Part shown: positions 8,386 to 17,007 of the stretch, one piece after another
Numbering within the stretch: position 1 is the first letter of the stretch
Layout of the letters: each line of letters begins with the position of its first letter
Source of the DNA: CAADGY01 sp900696665
GTDB taxonomy: Bacteria > Acidobacteriota > Terriglobia > Bryobacterales > Bryobacteraceae
Direction: 5' to 3'
Assembly: GCA_035063885.1 (NCBI GenBank)
Contig: JAPSFM010000028.1
Span: 1 to 53,233 of the forward strand
Length of the DNA stretch: 53,233 nucleotides
Notes under the pieces: model-generated
What the model saw: only the letters and a program-made list of their open reading frames with translations
The model's database searches: none
Told to the model about the DNA's origin: nothing
Position numbers and translations under genes: made by a program

Positions 8386-10857
8386 TCACCGCACCGTCAG
8401 GGCGTCCACGTCGACAAATACATCGGTAGAGGCAGGGTTCTTCCGGCCCGAGACCCGCACGTCGAACTCGTGCGGACCGGGGCCGGGAGCGGTGTAATGC
8501 GCTTCGGCCTGCCACTCGGTGACTTTGCGATACAGATCCAACTCCGCCACCTTCGTGCCGTCCAGGAGAATCTCGGCGATGCCGCGATTCGCAGCGCGGG
8601 TGTGGATCCAGACAATCTCGGCTCCCTGGAAGCGCAGCGTGAACCGGTCTCCGGGAACATTGGAGTAGGTCACGGTACGGTTCCGTGTCTCAGCAAAATC
8701 GTGATTGCGCAACCAGGCGCCGTGATACGCGATGTCACCCGCGGCATCGTCGTGATCACCTGCTGAAACAACGGTTCCGGTCCTGCGCGGGGGCATGGCC
8801 CGCACACGCGCCGCTTGATATCCAGCGGCGATGGCTACCGGGTCCACATAGCGGCTCAGAAATTCTTCCAAAGCCGCTTGAGAGACCGGGATGGAGCCGC
8901 CCGGACGAGGGAAAATTACGAGGCCCGCTCCGGCCTGTTTCAGCACTCGATGAATCTCCTCCGCCGAGTGGGCGCCGGCCAATTGACGCGCGAAAAGATA
9001 GTCGTGCCAGGATGCGACATACGATTCCGCGTCCAGCTCCGCGATGTCCGAGGTTTCGATGAAAGCCACTGGTTGTCCTGGAAAGTGCGAGTTCAAAAAC
9101 GGTATCAATAGGCGGACCGGAGCGATTCCCTCAATGTAGGCTGCACGTGCTAGACCGGTGAGCGGCCACAAAGCGAGATCTTTGTGATACCAGCCCGAAG
9201 CCGGCAGAAAGGCGATGTTCAGCAATACCACCGCAATTGCGGTGACAGACAGCAACCGGTACAGCCGCGGCACGTATTGCCGCACACGGGCGAACACCAA
9301 ACCTATCACGAGGCAGAGCAGCGGCATTACCGGGTAGAGATATCGCACGTTCGCCTGCTCCTCGAAAACCGCAACCATGTAGATGAAGGAAGCAGCCATG
9401 GCGGCCCATCCGGCATACGGCCAATGCGCGCTCAACATCACGGCCGCGAGGGGCAGAAATATCAGCGACTGAAATCCGAAAGCACCCGCTTGCCCTTCCA
9501 GATATTGCTCCGTCCGGAAGGTCAGTTGGTAAAGGGTGTCCCATTGGAAGGGTTTTCGGAAACGCATGTCGCTCGACTGGCCCGTTTGATCGAAATACGG
9601 CGAGTGGAAGATGGTGTTCAACAAAGGAAACACCGGATTTCCGGTTTTGATCAAAGCTGTAGCGTAAGGCTGGATGCCTATCAGGATGAAGCAGGCCATC
9701 GTGATGAGCAGGAGCCGGGCCGGCCGCGTGATTTTTCCGGAACGGATTCCCACCCACAGGTCATACAGAAGGAAGACCGACACCGGCAGGATATAAACAG
9801 CGGCAAGCAGCTTCGTCGCCAGTGCCGCACCCGCCAACAGCGCGGCAAGGTAGAGATGCGAAGCCTGCCAAGTATCCCGGAAGCGCAACATGCAGGCGAA
9901 GGCCGCTAACAGCAACGCCATCCAAACGTTTTCGACGAAAAGAGACCCGGACACCAACTGTACCAGCGGTGTGGAGGCAAACAGCGTCACGCACAGGAAC
10001 GCATCGCGGCGGGACAGATGCCGCCGCAGCAACTCGAAGAGTACGGCAACGCCCGCCAGAAGCATGGCGAAATTGATCAGGCGCGCGGCATACTCTTTCC
10101 CGAGCAGATAAGCCGCCGTATAGCACCATTCGCCTCCCATCGGCATGACACCCCAGGTGAAGCGGGTCACGTCGAAGTTCCAATAACCGTGCCGGGCCAC
10201 CCATGCCGGAACCGCAAGGTGCATCGCCAGTCCGTCGGCGCTCACCTCCGGTTTCAGGACGGCGAGGAGATGAAGCACGATGATGAAGCCGATGAGGCTC
10301 ACGAGCAGGTATTCGGCCGGATGTGATGGATAGTCTGAGGGAGTCAGGCAGCGGCGGAGTGCCGCGACCACTCTCGGCCTGTTCAGAAGAAGGGGTCCGC
10401 CGAGCAATATGAAATAGAAAAGCGGCCTGTTGACGGGAAAATGGGCGGCGATGCCTATGAGCCCGATATATACGGCCGCACCGGTGAGAAATGACAGCGC
10501 GGCATCGAAGCTGCCGCCGTGATGAGGCTTTGAGCGGAGCAGGTCGCCGAGTGCGCAGCAGGAAAGAACGAAAAGAAGCCCCGCCGCTACAGCGATGGGT
10601 CCTGTGGCCACGCCGGCGTAGCAAAGTCCAAGAATGGCCAGGGCAGGTCCAAAGAATTTCCGCCAGGGAAAGCAAGACGCGGCCAGCACGACGTACCCGC
10701 CTGACACCGCAAGCAGACGTTCCAAACCTGTGCGAGTCCAGATCTGCTGGGCGAACAGCCGCTCGGTAGCCAGCCCGTACGCGAATACCGCCGTAGTTCC
10801 CGCAAACACCGTCCAAAGAACGGGACGGAGCAAGCCGGCAGCGTTGTGTTCTGTCAT
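8386..10857 (-). CDS. Polytopic membrane glycosyltransferase-like protein with C-terminal carbohydrate-binding-like domain
   Basis: 823 residues. The first about 560 are mostly hydrophobic, with a dozen or so membrane segments separated by short loops. The layout resembles GT-C fold enzymes (ArnT/PMT/GT39/GT83-like) that move sugars from lipid-linked donors. I could not pick out a definite catalytic D-E motif in the first periplasmic loop, so the enzyme class is tentative. After a soluble linker the last about 100 residues form a distinct beta-domain: F-Q-G-A-E-I-V-W-I-H-T, R-G-I-A-E-I-L-L-D-G-T-K-V, G-R-K-N-P-A-S-T-D-V-F-V-D-V-D-A. That pattern is common at the ends of secreted bacterial glycoside hydrolases, where it behaves as a galactose-binding-like module. 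The ATG overlaps the stop of the preceding small membrane protein by four bases. Confidence 0.65.
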   Translation of the reverse strand: MTEHNAAGLLRPVLWTVFAGTTAVFAYGLATERLFAQQIWTRTGLERLLAVSGGYVVLAASCFPWRKFFGPALAILGLCYAGVATGPIAVAAGLLFVLSCCALGDLLRSKPHHGGSFDAALSFLTGAAVYIGLIGIAAHFPVNRPLFYFILLGGPLLLNRPRVVAALRRCLTPSDYPSHPAEYLLVSLIGFIIVLHLLAVLKPEVSADGLAMHLAVPAWVARHGYWNFDVTRFTWGVMPMGGEWCYTAAYLLGKEYAARLINFAMLLAGVAVLFELLRRHLSRRDAFLCVTLFASTPLVQLVSGSLFVENVWMALLLAAFACMLRFRDTWQASHLYLAALLAGAALATKLLAAVYILPVSVFLLYDLWVGIRSGKITRPARLLLITMACFILIGIQPYATALIKTGNPVFPLLNTIFHSPYFDQTGQSSDMRFRKPFQWDTLYQLTFRTEQYLEGQAGAFGFQSLIFLPLAAVMLSAHWPYAGWAAMAASFIYMVAVFEEQANVRYLYPVMPLLCLVIGLVFARVRQYVPRLYRLLSVTAIAVVLLNIAFLPASGWYHKDLALWPLTGLARAAYIEGIAPVRLLIPFLNSHFPGQPVAFIETSDIAELDAESYVASWHDYLFARQLAGAHSAEEIHRVLKQAGAGLVIFPRPGGSIPVSQAALEEFLSRYVDPVAIAAGYQAARVRAMPPRRTGTVVSAGDHDDAAGDIAYHGAWLRNHDFAETRNRTVTYSNVPGDRFTLRFQGAEIVWIHTRAANRGIAEILLDGTKVAELDLYRKVTEWQAEAHYTAPGPGPHEFDVRVSGRKNPASTDVFVDVDALTVR

Positions 10858-11273
10858 GCTCTGGTCAGCGCCAGTGCGATCACGGCTGCGATGGTGGCGG
10901 CGTTACCAGCCAAGGCCCACCATAAACGTTTCTCGAGTATGCGAGTCTGCCGCTCCAGATGGGCAATCTGAAGATTTGTGCGGGCCATCCCCTCACTGAT
11001 TTCGCGTACGCCCGCGAGGCTGTTCTGTAGGCCGCCCTCCAGCCGGACCGCCGCCGCTTCCACTGCTTGAAGCCGCGGAATCAATTCATCCAGCGGGTCC
11101 GGTATCGCCTCGCCCGTGTTTTCCGGCGCTGTGGCGCGAGGACTTTGCGGTTCCGGCTGTGTGCCCGGCTTCCAACCTTTTGCGGCTTTCGCCAACAGAT
11201 CGGAAAGAATGGCCTGGCCCCGCTCCGTCTGAAAAAACCCGATTAGCCAGGAGATGATCTGCTTCTGGAGCAT
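10854..11273 (-). CDS. Small coiled-coil protein with C-terminal membrane anchor, unknown function
   Basis: 139 residues, no family recognised. It has an N-terminal amphipathic stretch (L-Q-K-Q-I-I-S-W-L-I-G-F-F), a proline-rich linker (about 37-60), a heptad-like helix (about 63-115) and a C-terminal membrane segment (about 116-137, W-W-A-L-A-G-N-A-A-T-I-A-A-V-I). This is the layout of a tail-anchored scaffold or partner protein. The four-base overlap with the downstream glycosyltransferase-like gene argues that the two are made together and may form a complex. TACGCT lies eight bases before the ATG, preceded after 18 bases by TTGCCG, suggesting a leaderless start. Confidence 0.6.
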   Translation of the reverse strand: MLQKQIISWLIGFFQTERGQAILSDLLAKAAKGWKPGTQPEPQSPRATAPENTGEAIPDPLDELIPRLQAVEAAAVRLEGGLQNSLAGVREISEGMARTNLQIAHLERQTRILEKRLWWALAGNAATIAAVIALALTRA

Positions 11274-11366
11274 AAGACGTTAGCGTATGACTGCGCCGCG
11301 CGCCTCGGCAAGCGCCCGCGGGCTAAGATAGGTAGTTGACCGGCACACCGGCCGTCCCGCTGATCG

Positions 11367-13115
11367 ATGGATCTCGCAAAGCATCTGAAGTCTTCGATCG
11401 ATATCGTCAAAGTAATTGGCGAGTATGTGCGCCTGCGCCGGACCGGCGGCGCGGGACGCTACATGGGCCTGTGCCCGTTTCATACCGAGAAGACGCCGTC
11501 TTTCAGCGTCAACGGGACGCATCAATACTACTACTGCTTCGGGTGTAACGCCAAGGGAAGCGTCATCGACTTCGTGATGCAGTTGGAAGGCCTTACGTTT
11601 TTTGAGGCCGTTAAAGCCCTTGCGGAACGTTTCGGTGTCGCGTTGCCGCGCCGGGCCGAGTACTCCGACGAGCAAACCAAACTCCGGGCCGCGCTCTATC
11701 AGATGCACGAGTTGGCCGCACGGATCTACCGCTCAAATCTGAATTCAGCGGCGGGCTCCGATACTCGTGACTATCTGGCGCGCAGGGGCCTCAGTCCGGC
11801 CACCATCGAGGAGTTCGGGTTGGGGCTGTCCGATAACTCCTGGCAGACCCTTACACGGCGCTTCGAACAGGAAGGCTTCTCGCGCGAGCAAATGGAAGCT
11901 TCGGGACTGGTCTCGTTGCGTCAGGATGGCAGCGGTTTTTTCGACCGGTTTCGCGGGCGGTTGATGTTCCCCATCCACGATGAGCCGGGGCGTATCATCG
12001 GCTTCGGCGGACGTGCCATGGCCACGGGCGACGAACCGAAGTATCTGAACTCTCAGGAAACCCTTCTCTATCGTAAGAGGCATGTCCTTTATAACCTCCA
12101 CCGCGCGAAAGCCAGCATCCGGAAACAGGAGCGGGTGATTCTCGTTGAAGGGTATATGGACGTCATCGGCGTCGCGGCGGCGGGCATTGGCGAGGTAGTT
12201 GCCGGCTGTGGAACTTCGCTCAAAGACACGCAGGTTCGAATGATACACCGTCACTGCGACAGAGTTGTAGTCAATTTCGATCCCGATACCGCCGGAGCGA
12301 ATGCAGCCGAACGTTCCATCGATATCCTGCTTGATGAAAAACTCAACATTCGGATTCTCGAACTCGAAGAAGGTCTGGACCCGGATGAGTATATCCAGCG
12401 ATTCGGCGCGAATCGTTACCGCGAAAAGGCGGACAAAGCGGCAGGCTATTTCCACTGGCTCGCGGACCGTGCCCGCGCTAAACACGACGACGGTACGGCG
12501 CAAGGTAAGTGGGCGGCCTTCCAGTCGGTGTTGCCGGCGATTGTAAAGAACTCCGACAAGCTGGAACAGGCGGCGGTGGCAAACGATATCGCATCCTATC
12601 TCGGTGTTGACGCCAATCTGGTGCGCGACCGTTTGCGTAGCACCGGCTATGAAAGCCGCGGCCGCGCGGAAAAGCGGGCTGAATCGAACCTTCCGCCTGT
12701 CGAAAGGATCCTGCTAAATCTGCTGCTCGCGGACCGTGGAGTTCGCGAAGAGATTATTCCGGAAATGGTTGCACTGCCGGGAAGGGAACAGTTGCAGGCA
12801 CGACGGCTATTTGAAACCATCTGCGCGTTATATACGCAGCAGGGGGACTTCACTTTTGAAGATGTCGGAGCACGCCTTGATGACGCCGGAAAGGCCCTAT
12901 TGACATCGGTGATATTTGCCGATGAAGTGGGAGGAGAGAGTGGTTCGCTCGAGCAGGCAAGAGCGTGCCTGAGGGAGTTGCGGCTTGGCTGCCGCAAAAC
13001 AGCCGAATCGGCGTTGCGCTCGAAGATCCGAGCGGCGGAAAAGGCTGGAGATATAGCGGAAGCGTTGCGGCTGACAGAGGAATTGAGCCGCTTACAGCGG
13101 GAAGTGAACGTGTAA
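11367..13115 (+). CDS. dnaG: DNA primase (DnaG)
   Basis: 582 residues, normal primase length. It synthesises RNA primers at the replication fork. The CHC2 zinc finger is C36-P-F-H39 ... C57-F-G-C60. The middle region carries the RNA-polymerase-like basic domain with F-R-G-R-L-M-F-P-I. The TOPRIM core shows V-E-G-Y-M-D-V (E261) and N-F-D-P-D (D305, D307), which bind catalytic Mg2+. The C-terminal part (about 430-582) is the DnaB-helicase-interaction region and is only weakly conserved, as usual. The start was chosen at M-D-L-A-K-H-L-K-S-S-I-D-I-V because this is the usual N-terminus. It is followed 76 bases later by rpoD, the classic macromolecular-synthesis gene order. Confidence 0.97.
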   Translation: MDLAKHLKSSIDIVKVIGEYVRLRRTGGAGRYMGLCPFHTEKTPSFSVNGTHQYYYCFGCNAKGSVIDFVMQLEGLTFFEAVKALAERFGVALPRRAEYSDEQTKLRAALYQMHELAARIYRSNLNSAAGSDTRDYLARRGLSPATIEEFGLGLSDNSWQTLTRRFEQEGFSREQMEASGLVSLRQDGSGFFDRFRGRLMFPIHDEPGRIIGFGGRAMATGDEPKYLNSQETLLYRKRHVLYNLHRAKASIRKQERVILVEGYMDVIGVAAAGIGEVVAGCGTSLKDTQVRMIHRHCDRVVVNFDPDTAGANAAERSIDILLDEKLNIRILELEEGLDPDEYIQRFGANRYREKADKAAGYFHWLADRARAKHDDGTAQGKWAAFQSVLPAIVKNSDKLEQAAVANDIASYLGVDANLVRDRLRSTGYESRGRAEKRAESNLPPVERILLNLLLADRGVREEIIPEMVALPGREQLQARRLFETICALYTQQGDFTFEDVGARLDDAGKALLTSVIFADEVGGESGSLEQARACLRELRLGCRKTAESALRSKIRAAEKAGDIAEALRLTEELSRLQREVNV

Positions 13116-13191
13116 TGCGACGTTATTGTAGAATAGCGGGAACGTAGTAAACCCGGGTGTTCACTGTACGCTCGCGTTTTAGGGATATCCA

Positions 13192-14862
13192 GTGGCGGGT
13201 GAGGAAAAATACAGTCGTCTGAAGAGCCTTCTTGACCTTGGGAAGGAGAAGGGGTTTGTCCTGTACGACGACGTCAGCGAGTTCCTTCCGGACGATATAG
13301 CCGGTGGTCCGGAACTCGATGACATTCTTACGGATCTCGACTCGGCCGGTATCGAGATTCTGGACGAGCCGAAGAAGAGCATCGACGGCGACGACTATTC
13401 CGATGCCGACCTCTCACAGGAATTCGGCGAGAAGACTAACGACCCCGTCCGCATGTACCTCCGGGAGATGGGCACCGTTCCGCTGCTTACACGCGACGGA
13501 GAGATAGAACTGGCGCGCCGCATCGAGCACGGGCAGAAGGCAGTCCAAAAAGCCCTTTCCCGCTCGCCGTTGATCATTCGAGAGATTCTTCATCTCGGTT
13601 CGACCCTTAATCCGGAAGACGGCTCGATTCGCGATATTCTGTCGCTTCCCGATCTGCTGCTCACCGATGATGCTGCCGTTGAACATGCACTGCGGTTCCT
13701 GGCTGCGCTCGCGGAAATCGAGGTTCACTACAGGCGCGCGCAACAGTACCGCCTGCGGATGCAGTCGGCGTCGAGCTCATTGAGACCGAAGCAGATTCGC
13801 GGGCTGCGCTTCTCACTGGCCAGAGAACTGGTAGTGGTCTCCCAAATGGTGCGTGATCTCCAACTCAGCCCCATCATCCGGCGGAGGCTCGCCGGTTGTT
13901 TGCGCCGCACGGTAGAGGAGTTTCGCGATCTGGAGCGAGATCTCGCCCGCGCACAGAGGCGGTCGGAAGAAACTGCCAACGCTTCCGCATCGCCGCAGCG
14001 GGAGGGGAGGCGGGAACTTCGGCAATTGGCCGCCCGCCTGGAGCAGCTTGAACAGGAGCGCGGCGCCAACTCCACCGAGCTCCGGCGCACCTTGCAGATC
14101 GTGGAACGTGGGGAAGCGGAGGCCGAGCTCGCAAAGAAGCAGCTTATTGAGGCGAACCTCCGCCTGGTGGTCTCCATCGCGAAACGGTACACCAACCGTG
14201 GGCTGCAATTCCTCGACCTGATACAGGAAGGCAACATCGGCCTGATGAAAGCGGTGGACAAATTCGATTACCGCCGCGGCTATAAGTTTTCCACCTACGC
14301 CACCTGGTGGGTACGCCAGGCCATTACGCGCGCCATTGCGGACCAGGCCCGAACCATCCGCATTCCCGTGCACATGATTGAGACCATCAATAAGCTGGTG
14401 AGGACCCAGCGGATGCTCCAGCAGAAACTGGGACGCGACCCCACCACCGAAGAACTAGGCAGAGAACTCGAATTGCCGGTCGGGAAGGTTCGTAAAGTTT
14501 TACGGATCGCTCAGGAGCCCATTTCTCTGGAGACGCCCGTCGGAGAAGAAGAAGAATCGCACCTTGGAGATTTTATTGTCGACCGGCGGGTAACATCGCC
14601 ATCGGAAGCGGTCATCAATCTCAACTTGCGCGAGCAGACGGCGGAGGTCCTCAAGACACTCAGCCCCCGCGAGGAAAAGATCATTAAAATGCGGTTCGGT
14701 TTGCAGGACGGAAGCGAACACACGCTTGAAGAAGTCGGCCAGCATTTCGCCGTCACGCGGGAGAGAATCCGGCAAATCGAAGCCAAGGCTTTGCGTAAAC
14801 TGCGCCATCCCAGCCGCAGTCACCGGCTGCGCGCCTTTCTGGATACGTCCTGTCACGAGTAG
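13192..14862 (+). CDS. rpoD: Primary RNA polymerase sigma factor (RpoD, sigma-70)
   Basis: 556 residues from a GTG with AGGGAT just upstream. Region 1.1-like sequence opens the protein (Y-S-R-L-K-S-L-L-D-L-G-K-E-K-G-F). Region 1.2 is D-P-V-R-M-Y-L-R-E-M-G, followed by a charged nonconserved region. Regions 2.1-2.4 include N-L-R-L-V-V-S-I-A-K-R-Y, L-D-L-I-Q-E-G-N-I-G-L-M-K-A-V-D-K-F and F-S-T-Y-A-T-W-W-V-R-Q-A-I-T-R-A. Region 4.2 has the helix-turn-helix T-L-E-E-V-G-Q-H-F-A-V-T-R-E-R-I-R-Q-I-E. It directs most transcription. The gene follows dnaG, and its 3' end overlaps the convergent NadD-like gene by ten bases. TAGAAT near 13127 could serve as a separate -10 for rpoD. Confidence 0.97.
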   Translation: MAGEEKYSRLKSLLDLGKEKGFVLYDDVSEFLPDDIAGGPELDDILTDLDSAGIEILDEPKKSIDGDDYSDADLSQEFGEKTNDPVRMYLREMGTVPLLTRDGEIELARRIEHGQKAVQKALSRSPLIIREILHLGSTLNPEDGSIRDILSLPDLLLTDDAAVEHALRFLAALAEIEVHYRRAQQYRLRMQSASSSLRPKQIRGLRFSLARELVVVSQMVRDLQLSPIIRRRLAGCLRRTVEEFRDLERDLARAQRRSEETANASASPQREGRRELRQLAARLEQLEQERGANSTELRRTLQIVERGEAEAELAKKQLIEANLRLVVSIAKRYTNRGLQFLDLIQEGNIGLMKAVDKFDYRRGYKFSTYATWWVRQAITRAIADQARTIRIPVHMIETINKLVRTQRMLQQKLGRDPTTEELGRELELPVGKVRKVLRIAQEPISLETPVGEEEESHLGDFIVDRRVTSPSEAVINLNLREQTAEVLKTLSPREEKIIKMRFGLQDGSEHTLEEVGQHFAVTRERIRQIEAKALRKLRHPSRSHRLRAFLDTSCHE

Positions 14863-15452
14863 ATCCGTCTTACCTCGCCGCGAATAGCGGCCGGCACGAG
14901 GTGCTCCCAAGGTTCTCCGTGAGCAATACGTGCGCGCACCTGGCTCGCGGAACACCCGCTGTAATCCCGGTCTAAGTTCAGGTTGTGAATTCTGCTCCGG
15001 AATTCCGCAGGGGCCTCGTACACACCCTCGCGCCCGGCTACAAGCATCTCGAACTCGACGAGCATTTTCGCAAAAGCTCCAGGCTCACCGTAGTCCCACA
15101 TGGCGATGCGTTCGGCGGCGTCACGCCCACACAGGAAATAAAGCTGTGTGGCCGCGCCATACACTATGCGGCATTCCCTGGCGATATCGATGAATAGCCC
15201 CCCCTGGGTCGAGGCCACAGAGCACCGCGTGCCTTCCGCCATCCGCAGCAGCAGGTGAATGCGGTCCTCGAATCCCGCACCGGTGCTGTACTCTTTGTGG
15301 GGAAAGGCTTCAGGCAGCACATAAAGCACCTCATCCACCAGGGGGATTGCCGCCATTGCCATCGCTTCATGCGCAATCGTCGGCGGGTTAAACGTACCCG
15401 GGAGGATGGCGAGGCGCGTCGTCGAAGCGCAGGCGCGCCGGAACAAGCGCAT
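14853..15452 (-). CDS. Nicotinate-nucleotide adenylyltransferase-like nucleotidyltransferase (NadD-like, divergent motifs)
   Basis: 199 residues with the HIGH-type nucleotidyltransferase fold of NadD and CoaD. The N-terminal phosphate loop reads G-T-F-N-P-P-T-I-A-H, where NadD normally has H-x-G-H after the two prolines. The C-terminal motif reads C-S-A-S-Q-V-R-A-R-I, where NadD has I-S-S-S-x-x-R. Between them the F-P-H-K and W-D-Y-G elements fit the family. Both catalytic signatures deviate, so it may use another substrate or be a paralogue of a canonical nadD elsewhere. TACACT sits eight bases before the ATG and GGATAGGT directly precedes it, so initiation could be either leaderless or by an unusually close Shine-Dalgarno. 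It converges on rpoD with a ten-base overlap. Confidence 0.7.
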   Translation of the reverse strand: MRLFRRACASTTRLAILPGTFNPPTIAHEAMAMAAIPLVDEVLYVLPEAFPHKEYSTGAGFEDRIHLLLRMAEGTRCSVASTQGGLFIDIARECRIVYGAATQLYFLCGRDAAERIAMWDYGEPGAFAKMLVEFEMLVAGREGVYEAPAEFRSRIHNLNLDRDYSGCSASQVRARIAHGEPWEHLVPAAIRGEVRRIYS

Positions 15453-15510
15453 ACCTATCCAGTGTACGGTTCCGTTGATGCGGTTGCGGTAAAGTTAGTT
15501 GGAGAAACCC

Positions 15511-16176
15511 ATGTTCACCTGGATATGCCAGAAATGTGGTGCGGAGGTTCCACCGTCATATTCGGAGTGTCCGAACTGCGCTCCAAAGCCGGAAGGACAA
15601 AGGGAACCGGAACCGGTGCCGGGAGACCCTCCACCTTCGCTCGCAGCCGCACCGCCGCGCGAGCAGGAGAAGGAAGTGAAGCCTGCACAGCAGCCGGGCG
15701 CGAAGGCTGCGCTTCCCGGATGGCTGGTCGCGCTGATCGTGGCCGGCGTGGTAACCGGCGTCGGCGCGCTCGCGTATTTCTACTTTCTGCCCGCCGTGCG
15801 TTCCCGGTCTCAGGCAGCCGCACCGGCGACGCGGCTGGAGCCCGTGCCGGCGACATCTGAAAGTCCGATTGCCAAACACCTGGAACTTACCGGAGTCCGT
15901 ATCACGGAAGATGCGCGGAAACGTGTGGAAGTCCGCCTGATTGTTGTCAACCACTCTGCCGCCGAGATTCCCGACCTGGAGTTATCGGTGGACCTGAAAC
16001 CGTCGAATGCTTCGCCTCAGACCAAACCGGTGGCCAGTTTCAATATGAAAGTTCCGGGATTGGGCCCTTTCGAGGCCAAGGAAGTGGTGACAACCGCTAA
16101 AACAGAACTGCGGGCTTACGAGATTCCGGACTGGCAGTTTCTGGCGGTGCACTTCCGTGTGATGTCACCTAAATGA
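15511..16176 (+). CDS. Zinc-ribbon membrane-anchored protein of unknown function
   Basis: 221 residues. The N-terminus F-T-W-I-C-Q-K-C-G ... S-E-C-P-N-C-A is a four-cysteine zinc ribbon (two C-x2-C knuckles). A proline/glutamate-rich linker and one membrane segment follow (about residues 68-92, W-L-V-A-L-I-V-A-G-V-V-T-G). The remaining about 120 residues are an extracytoplasmic beta-domain like the FxLYD/DUF2393-type domains (V-E-V-R-L-I-V-V-N-H-S-A-A-E-I-P-D-L). Proteins of this plan are common in Acidobacteriota and have no firm function. The ATG at 15511 is preferred over an upstream in-frame TTG at 15499, because GGAG lies eight bases before it and would overlap the TTG. It may be co-transcribed with nth, 13 bases downstream. 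Confidence 0.75.
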   Translation: MFTWICQKCGAEVPPSYSECPNCAPKPEGQREPEPVPGDPPPSLAAAPPREQEKEVKPAQQPGAKAALPGWLVALIVAGVVTGVGALAYFYFLPAVRSRSQAAAPATRLEPVPATSESPIAKHLELTGVRITEDARKRVEVRLIVVNHSAAEIPDLELSVDLKPSNASPQTKPVASFNMKVPGLGPFEAKEVVTTAKTELRAYEIPDWQFLAVHFRVMSPK

Positions 16177-16189
16177 GGGTGCTGCCGCT

Positions 16190-16867
16190 ATGCTGACGCT
16201 GGTAAAACCTGTAAAACCGAAGACGCGCGCCGAGCGCAGGCTACGCGTGGAGGCGATCCTTTCCAAGCTTGATGAGATGTATCCCGAGGCCACCTGCGCG
16301 CTGGCGCATCACACGCCCTGGGAACTCCTGGTGGCCACCATCCTCTCCGCGCAGTGCACGGATAAGCGTGTAAATGAGGTCACCCCCGGGCTGTTCCGCA
16401 AGTATCCCACGCCGCGAGACTTTGCCGCGGTGAGCGAGGCGGAGTTGGCCCGCGATATCCGCTCGACCGGATTTTTTAACAATAAGGCAAAATCACTCAT
16501 TGGAGCCGCGCGAAAAATCATTACCGATTTCGGCGGTGAGGTTCCCCAATCCATGGACGAAATGCTCACCATACCGGGAGCCGCGCGAAAAACAGCTAAC
16601 GTTGTGCTCGGTACCGCCTTCGGCATCGCTTCCGGAATTGTAGTGGACACGCACGTACAGCGGGTTTCGCGGCGGCTGGACCTTACACGCAACACCGAGC
16701 CGGCTAAGATCGAACAGGACCTCGTAAAAATCATTCCGAAAGCGAAATGGATTCTGTTCTCCCACCAGATCATCCATCACGGCCGCGCGCTCTGTATCGC
16801 GCGAAAACCGAAATGCGCTGAGTGCAGCCTCTACAGTCTGTGCTATTCGAAAGATAAGACGGCCTAG
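16190..16867 (+). CDS. nth: Endonuclease III (Nth), DNA glycosylase/AP lyase
   Basis: 225 residues. It removes oxidised pyrimidines in base-excision repair and nicks the abasic site. The helix-hairpin-helix reads T-I-P-G-A-A-R-K134-T-A-N-V-V-L, with the catalytic lysine. The catalytic aspartate lies in V-V-D153-T-H-V-Q-R. The C-terminal [4Fe-4S] loop has the exact C-x6-C-x2-C-x5-C spacing (C202, C209, C212, C218). All key residues are present, so it should be active. A Shine-Dalgarno GAGGGTG precedes the ATG. Confidence 0.96.
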   Translation: MLTLVKPVKPKTRAERRLRVEAILSKLDEMYPEATCALAHHTPWELLVATILSAQCTDKRVNEVTPGLFRKYPTPRDFAAVSEAELARDIRSTGFFNNKAKSLIGAARKIITDFGGEVPQSMDEMLTIPGAARKTANVVLGTAFGIASGIVVDTHVQRVSRRLDLTRNTEPAKIEQDLVKIIPKAKWILFSHQIIHHGRALCIARKPKCAECSLYSLCYSKDKTA

Positions 16868-16911
16868 CGACGCTCTTGCAGGCGAGTATGAGCGCAAATC
16901 GCTTGCGTCGC
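16867..16911. other. Imperfect stem-loop after nth
   Basis: GCGACGC at 16867-16873 pairs perfectly with GCGTCGC at 16905-16911, and the loop itself contains a smaller AGCG ... CGCT stem. It begins at the last base of the nth stop. There is no U-run, so it is at best a weak or factor-assisted terminator. The rest of the 140-base gap to the Oar gene holds nothing I recognise. Confidence 0.35.
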
Positions 16912-17007
16912 CACAGCATGCCTCCCGGCTTACTGCCGCCGAAGTATGAAACCGGCGCTGGATATCGCCCGGTTGCACCCATATGAGTTTTCATCCCTGT
17001 CCGGTGC

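Noticed and set aside
9761..10816. Second minus-strand frame inside the glycosyltransferase-like gene
   Set aside because: Arginine-rich and without membrane helices; an out-of-frame shadow.
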